This document shows, piece by piece, positions 1-10,059 of a DNA stretch of 54,278 nucleotides (the stretch's first letter is position 1; the number at the start of each line of letters is the position of its first letter). The notes below the pieces were generated by a model. It was not told where the DNA came from. It saw only the letters and a program-made list of their open reading frames with translations, and made no database searches. Position numbers and translations under genes: made by a program. The DNA is from Triparma columacea. Its lineage: Eukaryota > Sar > Bolidophyceae > Parmales > Triparmaceae. The stretch lies in the NCBI GenBank assembly GCA_030267965.1, contig BRYA01000008.1:35711-89988 (forward strand), written 5' to 3'.

Positions 1-129
1 CCCCATCCCCCCCCCCCTCTCTCTCTCAAATAAATAGTCCTATCCCACTCCCTCCTCTCCCGTCGTTCCCAATTAACCTCTACCCCCCCCCCCCCACCCT
101 TCCTTACCTTTGCTTCTTTAACCCTAAAG

Positions 130-354
130 TCAACCTCCCTCGCGGTAATGAGACAGGCTGCGGAGTTAGGTATACAACCCCCTAAACACGTCCACAATGG
201 GTCTGGGGATGGTATTAAGGTTAAAATCCAAGGTGAAATTGATAAACAACTTGGGAACATTAAGGAGGGGAAGGAGAGGGCGGGGGACGTATGGAATGAA
301 GGGGTTAGGGGAACGAAGGAGAGAGTTGTGGAGGGGATTAGGAAACTCTTTTGA
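130..354 (+). CDS. 3'-terminal exon of an unknown gene cut by the window edge
   Basis: An open frame runs from a possible 3' splice site (AG at 128-129, after a pyrimidine-rich stretch) to a TGA at 352-354. The encoded tail is about 75 residues, hydrophilic and rich in Lys, Glu and Gly, and predicted helical near its end (motif VVEGIRKLF). An in-frame ATG at 148 could also start a 68-residue protein. It ends 73 bp from the stop of the convergent renalase-like gene, the usual spacing here. The preceding 129 bases are low-complexity C/T sequence, as in other introns of the window. I do not recognise the family. Confidence 0.35.
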   Translation, partial: STSLAVMRQAAELGIQPPKHVHNGSGDGIKVKIQGEIDKQLGNIKEGKERAGDVWNEGVRGTKERVVEGIRKLF

Positions 355-427
355 AGGGAGACGGGGAAGGTGTTGATAAGGAAAAAGAAGTGAAAAACAT
401 TCTTAGCAAAATCCCAACGAGAAAACT

Positions 428-1771
428 TCACGCTCCCCCTTTGATTTCCGTAACTATCGCTTCTCCTGTTTGCTTTCCTGCCAAGAGCGCACACTCAATA
501 GAGCCAAGGGGAGCGTCCGTCTCAACATAATCGCCACAGAACGCGACCTTCGCGTCCCTGCACAATGAATTTTCGCGCCTCAGTCCCTCTCCAACAACGA
601 AGGCGTTCCCCCATCGATGCAGGACCGGTCCATATTTGCACGTCGTGGGGACCTCGGGGATTCGTGGAATTTCCGCCAGCGCTTCCAGCATCATTGCGTT
701 CAACTCGTCTTCCTTTCCCTTGTCGCTCTTGGCTCCGCCTACCCTCTTGGCCGAGCTTGTGGAGCCGTACACTCCCTTGTTCGTCTCCGCAAACTCGCGG
801 GATGAGTGGAGAACGACAGCGACTTCGTCTCCCTCCTCCCCCGTCCTCTGGATCATAACCTTCCCCAACACATCGTTTCCCTCGATCTTGGCGACCTTAA
901 ATGGTAGATCCAGCCACCTCTGCGCCTCGGAGCCTGACAAAACAAAGAAGACAGCAATGACCGGTGACGCCGTCTGAGAAGCGATAGCTTTCAGGGAGGA
1001 ATCGAGCTTGCTGTCCCCGAGAGCCTTAGCTGCCTCGACGAGAGGCGGCTCGTTACCAAATGTTGCAGTCCATCGAGGATGCGCAACTCCGCTGCCAGCC
1101 ACAACTAACCAGTCAGCCTCACCCAATATTTCCCCTAGGGGGGGGGAGGGAGGCGAGGGAGGAGAGAGGTGAGTAAGGAGTTATCGGGAAGGGGCGCTTC
1201 TGGTGCTGCGCTTCAAATGGAGTGCCCCAACCCTTAGCTTACCTGCACCGTTACGCAGGATCCAGGAGAGAGAGCCATCGTCTCCGTTCGCAGCCCTCTC
1301 AAGGCCTCTAACCATGCTATTATATTTTGTTTTGACGTTCGCGCCCGTCCCTTCAATTAGAGAGGCCGCCAAATTCCCCATTACACCTCCCTCTCCAACA
1401 TACAACCAGCCACAGCCTCCCTCCTCTTTCTCCTGAAACTCTCCCGTCAAACTGTTCAGGGTACCGTGTCCACCCTTCACTTCTTCTCCCCCAGCCTCCT
1501 CGATTGCCTTCCTCCCCTCCTCCGTAACAATCTGCGCAGTAGGAGCTCCATGGTTAACGTGAAGACCTGGAAACTCCCTAGTCCTTCTAGTTGCAGCTCT
1601 TCCGCCCGGTCCACGACCTATTTCGTATACTGTCACCTCGACTGCACTCCCTAGTAAGTTTGATATCGTTTTTGCTGCAGAGCAACCACCAACACCACCA
1701 CCTATTATTGATATTCGGCCGACTCGGGAAGTTGCCATCGTTGAAAGAAGAGCGTTCAGAATCAATCGCAT
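428..1771 (-). CDS. Renalase-like FAD-dependent oxidoreductase, two exons
   Basis: Exons are 1771-1243 and 1134-428, with a 108-nt GT-AG intron in phase 1. The product is 411 aa, or 400 aa if the second Met (1738, MATSRVG) is used. Near the N-terminus is a Rossmann dinucleotide motif (IIGGGVGGCSAA), followed by the GPGGRAATR segment typical of renalase/amine-oxidase-type flavoproteins. The C-terminus carries the flavin-contacting CGDYV and the Ser-Ile-Glu-x-Ala helix of this family. Related proteins oxidise dihydronicotinamide isomers or amines; the substrate here cannot be read from sequence. The second Met removes a short hydrophobic leader (MRLILNALLST), so organelle or secretory targeting from the longer start is possible. 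Confidence 0.8.
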
Positions 1772-1915
1772 CGATAAATCGGGGCACGAAGTAATATGGC
1801 TATGGCTGGCTATGGCTGACGATTGAAGTTAATTTGAGACGTGAGGTTATCGGCTAGTTTGAGGCTTGCTAAAGATTGCTGTGGAAAGCTTTGGGTTCAG
1901 AGCCTTGAGCCTTGA

Positions 1916-2077
1916 CCTGTAGCGAGAAGGATTGGGTGGGAAAACTTCACAATGGAGTTCGGCATTGGAAAGATCACGATGAACAGCACGCACATGCACT
2001 GGGAGTACATCGAAAACAAGGAGGATGACAACCACGGAGCAGTGACGGATGAAACTTGGATCGTGCAGAAGGAATAA
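1916..2077 (+). pseudogene. Orphan C-terminal piece of a purple acid phosphatase
   Basis: The frame is open from 1916 and ends in TAA at 2075-2077. The last 41 residues (from ATG 1952) match the C-terminal metallophosphatase domain of purple acid phosphatases: FGIGKITM, NSTHMHWEY, then a DETWIV ending. This is the pattern seen in ACP7-type enzymes (Phe/Tyr-Gly, Asn-x-Thr-His, Asp-x-x-Trp-Val-Val). No catalytic metallophosphatase domain lies upstream: only about 145 bp separate it from the renalase start. A possible acceptor AG sits at 1921-1922. It is either a relic of a gene destroyed by rearrangement or a last exon whose body lies elsewhere. The homology shared by the two XKR-like genes ends about 15 bp from its stop codon. 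Confidence 0.5.
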
Positions 2078-2091
2078 TTGCGACGGGGTTA

Positions 2092-2154
2092 CACAATAGT
2101 CACAACAATACCAAATCAAATCATTTTATCCTACAAATGTTTCTGCCCTATTAG
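2092..2154 (-). repeat. 3' flank homologous to the flank of the 47551-53379 gene
   Basis: Read on the minus strand, the roughly 60 bases after the stop codon align base by base with the sequence after the other paralogue's stop (53380-53445). Shared blocks include GGGCAG-AACATTTGTAGGA and TTTGGTATTGTTGTGA. Similarity fades near 2092. The two genes are therefore relatives by DNA duplication that included the 3' flank. Confidence 0.75.
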
Positions 2155-4617
2155 TCACTCCCCATCCTCGTCTTCTATCGGCACAATACTGCTTACTTTA
2201 GCCTTCCCACCTCCTACCCCTATAATATCTCCACCATCAGCGCCTCCAGCACTTGCTCTCCTAATACTTGCTCTCAAAGCACCTGCTAGACCACCCTCAG
2301 CTTCAACATCAACACTTGCTCTCCTAACACTCTCTCTTTTTCTAGCATCTCCAGATTCCGGAATGTAGTCAACTGGTACTTTAGCTTTCATCATATCAGT
2401 AAACCACTCTGGCTGCTCCTCTTCCCATTTAGCCCAGTTTAAGCCAACCCATTTCTTAATTTCTCCTTCAATGGAGACCCAATGATGCCTTGAGCTTCCA
2501 AAGACTACAATCTTTACTTCGTCACTTTTACCTTCAAGGAAATATGCCATTGACATATCCTTTGACCTCTGTGTACTCCAGAAGGTGTGCAAGTACTTCC
2601 TCTCAATGTTCCGAAAGAAGACAGCAAAGCATATGGTAGTTATTAGTATGGAATACTTCGCAATAGTTGAAGCTAAATCAATGGCGCTCTCATCTACATA
2701 AGGTGAAGCTATAAATATTGACACTGGTAGACTTCCCATTGTCAACAGAAGACCAAACAACCAGTAAGCTCCCCCGACTTCATTAGGATGTCTCAAATGC
2801 ACCATTGAAGTGAAGTCTACAATTATCTTTATAATCACTCTGCAGACAATACTAATCACAATCTCTGCCTTATCCCCCAATGGTAAAAAGTACCAGAAGT
2901 CTCCCCTCAAAATCTTAACCAGTAAGTACAGACCAAGGTCAGCGCCAATGTAGAGAAAGGCCCAACTACCTCCAATCAACCCAAGAAGAACTATTGTTGT
3001 ACATCTTATTAGAAGCATCCCTGCTGACAACAGCATCATGGAAACAAACACTACTGCTCTCTTGCTTGCTTTTGCAGGTATATACCCATAAAAGGCTGGT
3101 GTTTCTTCTCTCCTACCAGGGTCTGTGTCCCAGTCATAAGTAATCGTTGCAGAGGCAAAACCTGTTGTAAATGCTGACACTGCAACTGAAAGCCATGCTG
3201 AAATTCCAACATCTTTGTCACTGGTTGCTATGGCCATGAGTTGGATGATTACTCCAGGTATGGCCTCAGCAAACATTTCTGTACATTTCATCATTGTCAT
3301 CTCAAGCATTGGGTCACCTGCAGCCCCAACCTCTTGTTTTGCTCCAGTTGCTACCCTATAAGCATCAACTGCAGGTTTGTACCCAAGCAAGATTGGAATC
3401 AACTCCCTTAATACCCTTATCATCCCCAACTTCCTATTCTGTCCCCAAATTGCAAGCATTTGTATCCCTATTGATACTGCCAAACTTGCCAAAGATGCCT
3501 TAAAGTACCCATAATTCTTATCTCTCCAAAACATGTTCGTCACATACACATCGGTCAACAAATCAAGCATGCTTGTGACGGCACCAAAAGTAACCCTTGC
3601 CTTCAAGCCAAAGTTTGTCTTGAGGAATAACTCCTTAACAACAGCCTCGAGCATTGGTCTTAGCCAGCCATGCTCTCTCATGACTTCTTGTACCTCAGAG
3701 TGCTTCTCTGCCCAGACTCTTATTGCTTCCTCAGCAGACGTTGTAACTAACATGGTCTTCGTCAGCTCACTCCCAATCTCCCACCCCTTGGCTTCCTCCT
3801 CATTCTCATTCAAGCCCTCCTTGGCGGCGTCCCTTTTCAGCTTGTTCCTCACCACAGCGCACAACATGGTTCCGACAAAATTGTTCTGCTCTATTAGCTC
3901 CCCCAGTGCTTGGTTGCTTGTGATGAAATCCTTTACGACCTTGACCTTACTCTCCCCGTTGTGGCCACGTTTCCTATTCTTCACTGTTTGCATCAACTGC
4001 TCGCCTATTCTCGTTCCAACCTCTTCATTGGATTTCTCCTCCCTTGTGCTCATGTCACCGTCAAGCAAACTCGTGTTGTCATTTTCGGGAATGACGAGCC
4101 CGGTCTCAACATCGGCATTTGTGTGTGTCTCGATAACTTCTCTCTCCCCTGTGGTTAAAGCATCTGCAAGGGGGTCCATAACGTTGAGCTTTGCGCTCTC
4201 GTCATCTTTACGATCCTGTGCTTCAACCTGGATTTCCTCCGTCCTCTCGACGTGCTCCTTGGTCGACTCACGGACTTTGCCTTCCCTGTCCTTCATTTTG
4301 CCGCTGGTGGAATTGTCGATGAATCCTTCAACTCTGTCCTCCAGAAGCTTGGCATGTTTGCCTTGTTCGGGACCTTGTGCTGCGTAATCGGCAACAATAT
4401 GGCTGGGCGCACCGAAGGGGACGCGATGAGGGCTGGAGGGGAGCTGCGGACCATCGTCAGTCGTTGCAACACCAACTACTCCGCCAATGTCTGCTCCAAT
4501 ATCACTCTCCATGGTGGCCTTTTTTTCGCGCACAGCAGTACCGCCTTCAGTGGCCTCAACCATGTAGTCCTTTTTTGCGCTTATATCTCCTAGGGTTGTA
4601 ACAACATCAATGTTCAT
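2155..4617 (-). CDS. Intronless multi-pass membrane protein, XKR-like module
   Basis: This is a single 820-codon exon starting at ATG 4617. Residues about 1-210 are acidic, low complexity and probably cytosolic. About 210-320 form a helical region shared with the larger paralogue. Residues about 325-735 hold many hydrophobic segments, including LLTDVYVTNMF, EAIPGVIIQL and TITYDWDTD. The Asp-rich first helix and the E-x-x-P-x-x-x-x-Q helix recall XK-related (XKR) phospholipid scramblases; this is remote similarity and my inference. The tail repeats basophilic-kinase-like sites (RRESVRRAS, IRRASAG). The START-like domains of the 47551-53379 protein are absent. The body is closest to that protein's first membrane module, but the tail matches its second. 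It diverges from the YHYH gene with 213 bp between starts. Confidence 0.75.
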   Translation of the reverse strand: MNIDVVTTLGDISAKKDYMVEATEGGTAVREKKATMESDIGADIGGVVGVATTDDGPQLPSSPHRVPFGAPSHIVADYAAQGPEQGKHAKLLEDRVEGFIDNSTSGKMKDREGKVRESTKEHVERTEEIQVEAQDRKDDESAKLNVMDPLADALTTGEREVIETHTNADVETGLVIPENDNTSLLDGDMSTREEKSNEEVGTRIGEQLMQTVKNRKRGHNGESKVKVVKDFITSNQALGELIEQNNFVGTMLCAVVRNKLKRDAAKEGLNENEEEAKGWEIGSELTKTMLVTTSAEEAIRVWAEKHSEVQEVMREHGWLRPMLEAVVKELFLKTNFGLKARVTFGAVTSMLDLLTDVYVTNMFWRDKNYGYFKASLASLAVSIGIQMLAIWGQNRKLGMIRVLRELIPILLGYKPAVDAYRVATGAKQEVGAAGDPMLEMTMMKCTEMFAEAIPGVIIQLMAIATSDKDVGISAWLSVAVSAFTTGFASATITYDWDTDPGRREETPAFYGYIPAKASKRAVVFVSMMLLSAGMLLIRCTTIVLLGLIGGSWAFLYIGADLGLYLLVKILRGDFWYFLPLGDKAEIVISIVCRVIIKIIVDFTSMVHLRHPNEVGGAYWLFGLLLTMGSLPVSIFIASPYVDESAIDLASTIAKYSILITTICFAVFFRNIERKYLHTFWSTQRSKDMSMAYFLEGKSDEVKIVVFGSSRHHWVSIEGEIKKWVGLNWAKWEEEQPEWFTDMMKAKVPVDYIPESGDARKRESVRRASVDVEAEGGLAGALRASIRRASAGGADGGDIIGVGGGKAKVSSIVPIEDEDGE

Positions 4618-4830
4618 TCAGTTTTAATGAGTTGAGTCGACTTGAGAATTGAGGAGATCGGGTTGCTGTCAAAATCCAATTGTGAGTGCTAAAAAGCTTT
4701 ACGGTGACAACTCACAAATTCCCCGCACCCCTCTAACTCCCCCCCTCCCTCTCCTACCGTCCTCTTTCATAACAATCTCCAAAACCCAGTTTTCCAAGAC
4801 CTTCCCCCTACCCAGGTACGACAAATTTAA

Positions 4831-6923
4831 ATGATCAAGTTCATAGCCCTGCTGGCCCTACTTTCGGCGCACGACACGCAGGCTGCCCACAAGCCGGAGA
4901 AGGTGGCTCAGGGCTCAGTTAGAGCTCGCAAGTTGGGCTTATCTGCTGGCACGGAGACCAACAGCTACAGGTGAGAATCTTTTGAAGAACGAAAAGTGAA
5001 AACTGACCAGCGCCAATGCCCCCGCTATTTTATTCTTATTCGTCGCTTCGCTCCTCGTCCCCTCTATTTTATTCTTATTCATCGCTTCGCTCCTCGTCGC
5101 AGCCTTGATGAGACTGGCTGCACTGCTCCGAGTGCTGAAGGGGGCTGGGGGTACTGCGGACCTGAGTCCTGCAGGGACAATTACTCTACCTGCTCCTCTG
5201 CCGGCGGCGGAGTGAAGACCGTCGACGGGGTAACTGGCGATTGGAACTCCTACTATAGCGGTGGCTCGAACTGTGCCACTTACCTGACGAACGATGTTAC
5301 GCCGATCACCGACTGGAGTCCAAAGGGCTCTTGCGACAGCACTTGCACTCAAGTGACCTCCGGGGTCTGCTCTTCTGAGTTCCTCGCCAATGCCCTCAAG
5401 GGCTTCGGCGTGAAGTACGCGTACTGCAACGACGAGTGGCTGCACATAATCGCTTCAGGGGAAACTGGCGGCATGTACACTGAGAACTTGAATGACACGC
5501 CCTACCCTCCTGCTGCAGGCACAGACTTCAGCAAGCGAACCGGCATGGACACTCTGGACACTTCTCGCACCCAAGGTGAGACTGGTGAAAGATGGGGAAA
5601 AGCGCTGCTGCGAGCAAGGACACTCGCTCGAAAGGACACTCGCTCGCAAGGACACTCGCTCGCAAGAACACTCGCTCGACGCACAAACCTATCCACCCCA
5701 CTCCCCACTAACGCACCCCAATAACGCACCAACCCCTTCCGCGACTCGCTTCGCTCGTCGCCCCCCCAGAGCTGTACTTTCCATTGAACCCAACTGCCCT
5801 GAGCACCTCCGAGGGCACCAACAATTACGCCGTCTACGATGAACAGAGTGGCGCTGGTGCGTTCTCGTATCTCATTAATAACGACGGGGACGCTGCAGAA
5901 ACGTACGCCCTCCCAGCCGATGGCGGAATCGGAATGGCGGTCAATGGCATGCCAATATTTCCAGTCTACAATAACAACGCTCGCTACACTCCACAAAAGT
6001 GCGAGGTCGACAGCTGCAACGAGCACGTTGGACAGGGAGGTGGTGCAGCTCACTACCATGGCGACCCTTACGCCGATGACTGGGACTGTCTTTACGGGAA
6101 AAAGAATTACACTAGCGTTGATGACCATCCTCCCCTCATCGGCTTCGCCTACGACGGCTACTTGATCTACGGCCGCTACCTCAGCGAGAGTGCCCCCGGA
6201 TACAATGATCCCCCCCTCGATACCTGCGGCGGTCATGCCCACAACTCCGCTGGTTCCGACACGTACGGCTTTGACCTAACAACGTACCACTATCACGCCC
6301 AGATATTTGACGGCACGGTTCCTTCGAGCGGCGCCATTGCAACCGCTGGAGAAGCGTACGTTGTCACCGTTCCGGGTCCCTACCAATGTTATAAGGCTGA
6401 CCTCACTGCCTCGTCCGGCTCGTCGGCCCTTCTGCAGGCCACCGCCTCCTCAACTTACAAGTCCAAGAACGAAATGAATTACCGCTGCTGTGATATGTCT
6501 GATTACTACATGCTCACCGGGAACACCTTCCCCGACACAGCATCTTACAGCTCCGCGTCCACCTGCACCGCCCCGACATCAATCACCAACGGTGTGTATT
6601 CCGACTGCGCCGGCACCATGCTTTCAGGGCACGCCTGCACGCCCACGTGCAACGAGGGCTACACGGCATCCGGCGATACCACCTGCATCGGCGGGACTCT
6701 CACCGAGGCTACGTGTGTAGAGAGCAGCAGCGATGACACTGCATCGACGACTTCTCCCACTCCGGCCAAGACGCCTTCTCCCACTCCGGCTGAAACGCCT
6801 TCTCCCACTCAGGAAGAAGTCGAAACTTCCATTGACGGAGGTGCTGAGGTGCCTCAAGCAAAGCTGGCGTTCCTAGCAGTTCTCTTATCCGCCAGTGCCT
6901 TTTTTTCGCAGCTCTTCGTCTAA
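4831..6923 (+). CDS. Secreted YHYH-domain protein with sushi-like module
   Basis: Exons are 4831-4970, 5103-5575 and 5770-6923 (588 aa; GTGAG donors). The N-terminus is a signal peptide (MIKFIALLALLSA). A Cys-rich N-terminal region of about 150 residues follows. Next is a YHYH domain with GGGAAHYHGDP, GFAYDGYLIYGRY, CGGHAH and YHYHAQ; these His/Asp clusters may bind metal. After it comes a six-Cys segment beginning CTAPTSITNGVYSDC that resembles a sushi/CCP domain. A Thr/Pro/Ser repeat (three SPTPA-type units) and a hydrophobic C-terminus (LAFLAVLLSASAFF) suggest a mucin-like stalk with a GPI signal or membrane anchor. It is probably a cell-surface protein. Both introns contain minisatellites and the GAGCGAAGCGA intron motif. 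Confidence 0.85.
5023..5100 (+). repeat. Two-copy tandem repeat inside YHYH intron 1
   Basis: A unit of about 38 nt (containing CTATTTTATTCTTATTC and then TCGCTTCGCTCCTCGTC) occurs twice in tandem and runs to the acceptor AG at 5101-5102. Each unit carries an exact copy of the intron motif, at 5043-5053 and 5082-5092. Confidence 0.9.
5616..5679 (+). repeat. Four-copy minisatellite inside YHYH intron 2
   Basis: The unit AAGGACACTCGCTCG and close variants are repeated four times, just after the start of the 194-nt intron 5576-5769. Confidence 0.9.
5746..5756 (+). repeat. Intron motif TCGCTTCGCTC, YHYH intron 2
   Basis: An exact copy of the 11-mer lies inside the longer imperfect palindrome GCGACTCGCTTCGCTCGTCG, 13 nt before the acceptor AG at 5768-5769. 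Confidence 0.85.
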
Positions 6924-7044
6924 AATGTTTTCAACGGGTAATCAAAAGATACCAAGCCAACAACGGGAACAAGATTAAAACAGCCTGTAAACAAATTTTA
7001 CACGTAATTCCTAAACAAAATTAACCTCGAGCAATCTTAAAATT

Positions 7045-7130
7045 ATCAGCGCCTGTGTGATGACGTGACACGGGGTCTTACTCTTGCTTGGCCTTCGTCG
7101 GCATCTTGAGGTTTGCAACATAAAAACTTG
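7045..7130 (-). pseudogene. Decayed partial duplicate of the GST 3' end
   Basis: Minus-strand sequence here repeats the last coding bases and 3' flank of the adjacent GST gene. It reads ANLKMPTKAKQE-stop where the gene reads CNLKKPPKAARE-stop, followed by the same CACACAGGCG block and flank. Only the terminal piece is present, so it is a local tandem duplication relic. It could still supply an alternative end or poly(A) region. Confidence 0.7.
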
Positions 7131-7173
7131 AAAACTTATCATCGCCTGTGTGACTCCGTGTGCATCACGGAGC

Positions 7174-8171
7174 TTACTCGCGTGCGGCCTTCGGCGGTTT
7201 CTTGAGGTTGCACAGGTCGTTCTTAAGCCACTCTGCAACCGCTGGGTACGCGGCTGCGCGCTCTCCTAGTGCCACGGCCTCCGGGAACTTCCCGTAGCAA
7301 GCTTCTGCGCCCTCGCCAAGGGTTGCACCGAAGGGTATCAAAGCCTGTGTGAGTACGAGAATGACGAGGTCCGCCTTGCTGGGTGTGTCGTAGCCGTTAA
7401 CGAAGCCGTCGGAGTTGATGTACTTGGAGAGGTGAGTCAAAACCTTTGACATGAAGATAGGCACGTTGGCGGCGTCGCCACCGCTTAGGATGACACCGGC
7501 GGCGAGGCCCATAATGTCCTCGAAATAACCCTCGAACATGTCGTCGACGGCCTTCTGGGCTGGGGTGACCTTGGGGTAGTTGGGGCCGATGGCACAGAAG
7601 TCTGAATCATCGCAAGAGCGATAGTTGAAGAGCAAGTGTTGGGGCGGGCGGGGGGACGGTGTGTGTTAGACAGCTTGAAATGAATCCTCCCAGCCCGTGT
7701 TTGTGTTTGCTGTTGGTTGTGTTGTGCGTTTGTTCCTCAGTATGGTTGTTTGGCAGCCATTTAGGAATTGCTGGCGTTATATCATTGCGCGTGTCTCCGA
7801 AATGCACGTCGCATATCATACGTAAGACGACATCGTGGGTTATCTCTTCATCGGAACATACACAAAAGAAGCACCTCTTCTTTATCTCCAGCTTACTAAA
7901 ACTTACAGTCCTGGACCGCGGCGGACTGGCAGATCTTGAGGTCGCCGTGCACAAGGATGGGTAGCCCGCAGCCTTCCATGCCCATCTTAGTGGCGGCCGT
8001 GGTGTGCGCAGACTCCAGCTTGCCAGCCTTGAGCTTGTCTGCAACGCTCGCGCCGTTGGCCTGGAAGGGATACTCGACTATGTCGATCTCGATACCGCCG
8101 ACGGCACAGATGAGTTTACTGAGCTCACCACGGCCGGAAACGTCGAAGTAGTGTAGAGTGGGTTTGGACAT
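7174..8171 (-). CDS. Glutathione S-transferase (sigma-like), two exons
   Basis: Exons are 8171-7907 and 7601-7174 (230 aa, phase 1), with a 305-nt intron that is long for this window. The N-terminal thioredoxin-fold domain has the catalytic-Tyr context LHYFDVSGRGE, as in sigma-class GSTs and prostaglandin D synthases. The glutathione-site segment LPILVHGDLKICQSAAVQDY has the cis-Pro and the Gln-Ser pair, and it is completed exactly across the splice junction. The C-terminal half is an all-helical domain of about 140 residues. It would conjugate glutathione to electrophiles or reduce peroxides in the cytosol, since no targeting peptide is visible. A shattered copy of its last codons lies just downstream (7045-7130). 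Confidence 0.85.
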
Positions 8172-9143
8172 GGCTGAAGAAGGGACTGCGAAGGAAGAAC
8201 AACAAGGCCTACGTGATGGGGTGTGTCAGTATTTTTAAACGCTGGTCGAGATTTCTGTGGGGGTAGGGGTGGACGATGGTAACGAGGCAGAGGGTTATCC
8301 GTGTCACCTATCACGTAGACACCTTGGCTTACAATGATGCTAAAACCGCAACGAAAGTAAACAATGGCTTAAGCATTGAAATACTATATATACTGGTTTG
8401 AGGTGTTGCAGAGGGTTAAACATCAAATTTGACAATAAGAGGAAGGGACAACAAGAACGTGATGAGCGTGTGGGTCACACCAAAGAGTGTCTATTTTTGT
8501 CCTTATTTCTCCTTTGAGCGATATAAAACCCCAATGATATTGTTGATGACTCGTATTCGTACCACTGTTGCTAGTTGTTGTCTTATTTTATGGCGTAGTT
8601 GTTGAAGGAATTTGATCAGAATTTGTTGTTCCTCGTTCGTTATTGACAGAGATGTGGCAAATTAGGGCCAAACTAGGGACAAATAGGGCATTATAACGCA
8701 TAGGTTTCCCAACACACTCACATGGGATTATATTGGTGGGTATACAAACACGCGAATAAAGAGAATACAGTCAGACTCTCTTACCTAAAGTAAAGCCAAC
8801 ATTCCGTCGAAAACCACCCAGCAAAACCAAATCCAGAATAAATTTAGAAGAAAGTCAGTTAATGAAGAAGCGTTATTGAGGGATATAGTCGTGTTTACAT
8901 GAATCGATGGTTTAGTTATATGAGGAATATGAGCGTTTTGAAGCTATTGATAGTCGTTTGAAGTGATTTCAAGATTGCCAGCTCGACATCTCGATGCTCT
9001 TGTTTGTGGAAACTGACTCAAAGGGGCCAATTATGGGCATATTATGGAGATCACCTCTCAACTCCTCTCATCTCCATCTCCACCTCACCCCCAATCACCC
9101 TAACCCTATCCCCCACACCTACACCTACACCCCCTCCCAGATA
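8172..9143 (+). other. Divergent intergenic region between GST and psb32
   Basis: About 970 bp separate the GST start (-) from the psb32 start (+), the second longest gene-free stretch after 46511-47550. TATA-like strings occur at about 8384 (CTATATATACT) and about 8521 (GATATAAAACC). No open frame with coding character, tRNA-like fold or repeat array was recognised. An upstream ATG at 8994 in frame with psb32 is disfavoured because it would bury the signal peptide. Confidence 0.5.
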
Positions 9144-9940
9144 ATGAACCCTATACACACATTCCTCCTCCCCCTATTCCTCCTTCTTTCTTCCCCTCTC
9201 CCCACCTACCCCCTCTCCCTCCCTCCCCCCTCAACCCGTCGTTCCCTCCTCCAAAAGCTCCCCCCCGTTGCCTCCCTAATCCTCTACCCCACCCTCCTCC
9301 CCAGCCCCTCCTTTGCCCGCCCAGAATCTGTCAACAGGCCCGACCTCCTACCATCAACGAAAGAAACAGTCATAGTAACACAACCCCGCATAACGAAGGG
9401 TCAAACGAAGCGCCTGACGTCATTAATCAGTCAAGTCGAGGAAGGTGAGAAAAGTCCAGAGGGGTAAAATAGCACCGCGACAACGGCTTCTCCGCTATTC
9501 GCCCCCCCAACACACACACACACCGCGAACGCGACCACCGTCCTAACCCCCAAAAACGCAAACCCCTTTACCCTCGTCAAGCCTCCGGAGTCCGTATCCG
9601 CGTCCTCGTCCAGGATTACCCCAACACCCCCGGTCTCGCAATCAAGGACTACTGGGGTTTAGGTAGCGACACTTCCGGTGGTGACGATAAATACGTCGTC
9701 CTCGTTGCCGACGATTTCGGTGGTAAAGGTAACCTATTAAACTTCAATGTATCCCCCGAGGTTGACCTACTAGTAAGCCCGGCGTACTTCAGTAGACTAA
9801 GTGGGAAGTACGGGACCAAGTTCTACGTTAGGGATAAGGGGGAGGACATCGCGATTATGGACGCTGTGGAGGACCTGGCGGCGTGCCTGGTGGGAGAGGA
9901 AGGGATGTGCAGCGTCGTTAAGGGGACAGAGAGGAAATGA
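9144..9940 (+). CDS. psb32: Psb32-like TPM-domain protein of photosystem II repair
   Basis: Exons are 9144-9444 and 9582-9940 (219 aa, phase 1). The start at 9144 exposes a signal peptide (MNPIHTFLLPLFLLLSSPL). A Ser/Arg transit-like stretch and a second hydrophobic segment ending SPSFARP follow, as expected for import into the thylakoid lumen or membrane of a complex plastid. The TPM domain reads SGVRIRVLVQDYPNTPGLAI, KDYWGL, NLLNFNVSPEVDLL and KYGTKFYVRDKGED, the signature of Psb32 of cyanobacteria and algae, which protects and repairs photosystem II. The acceptor is AAG rather than CAG. The reading frame and homology continue across the join. Confidence 0.82.
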
Positions 9941-10059
9941 TGGGATAATTGGGGGGGGGGGGGAGTAACCCTAAGGAAGGATGTTACGTTAACAATGGTA
10001 ATTCCAGTATAATATTCATTCTCAACCAAAAAAAGGGTTAGGGTTACCACCGCCAACCC

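Noticed and set aside
1..129. Possible telomere or regulatory tract at the left edge
   Set aside because: Irregular C/T-rich sequence with no repeat unit; resembles ordinary introns of this window.
3533..4387. 284-codon + strand open frame
   Set aside because: Antisense to the 2155-4617 membrane protein gene; its composition is the complement of a C-poor coding strand, with no domain.
8994..9143. Longer N-terminus for psb32
   Set aside because: Would put 50 hydrophilic, Pro/His-rich residues before the signal peptide at 9144.
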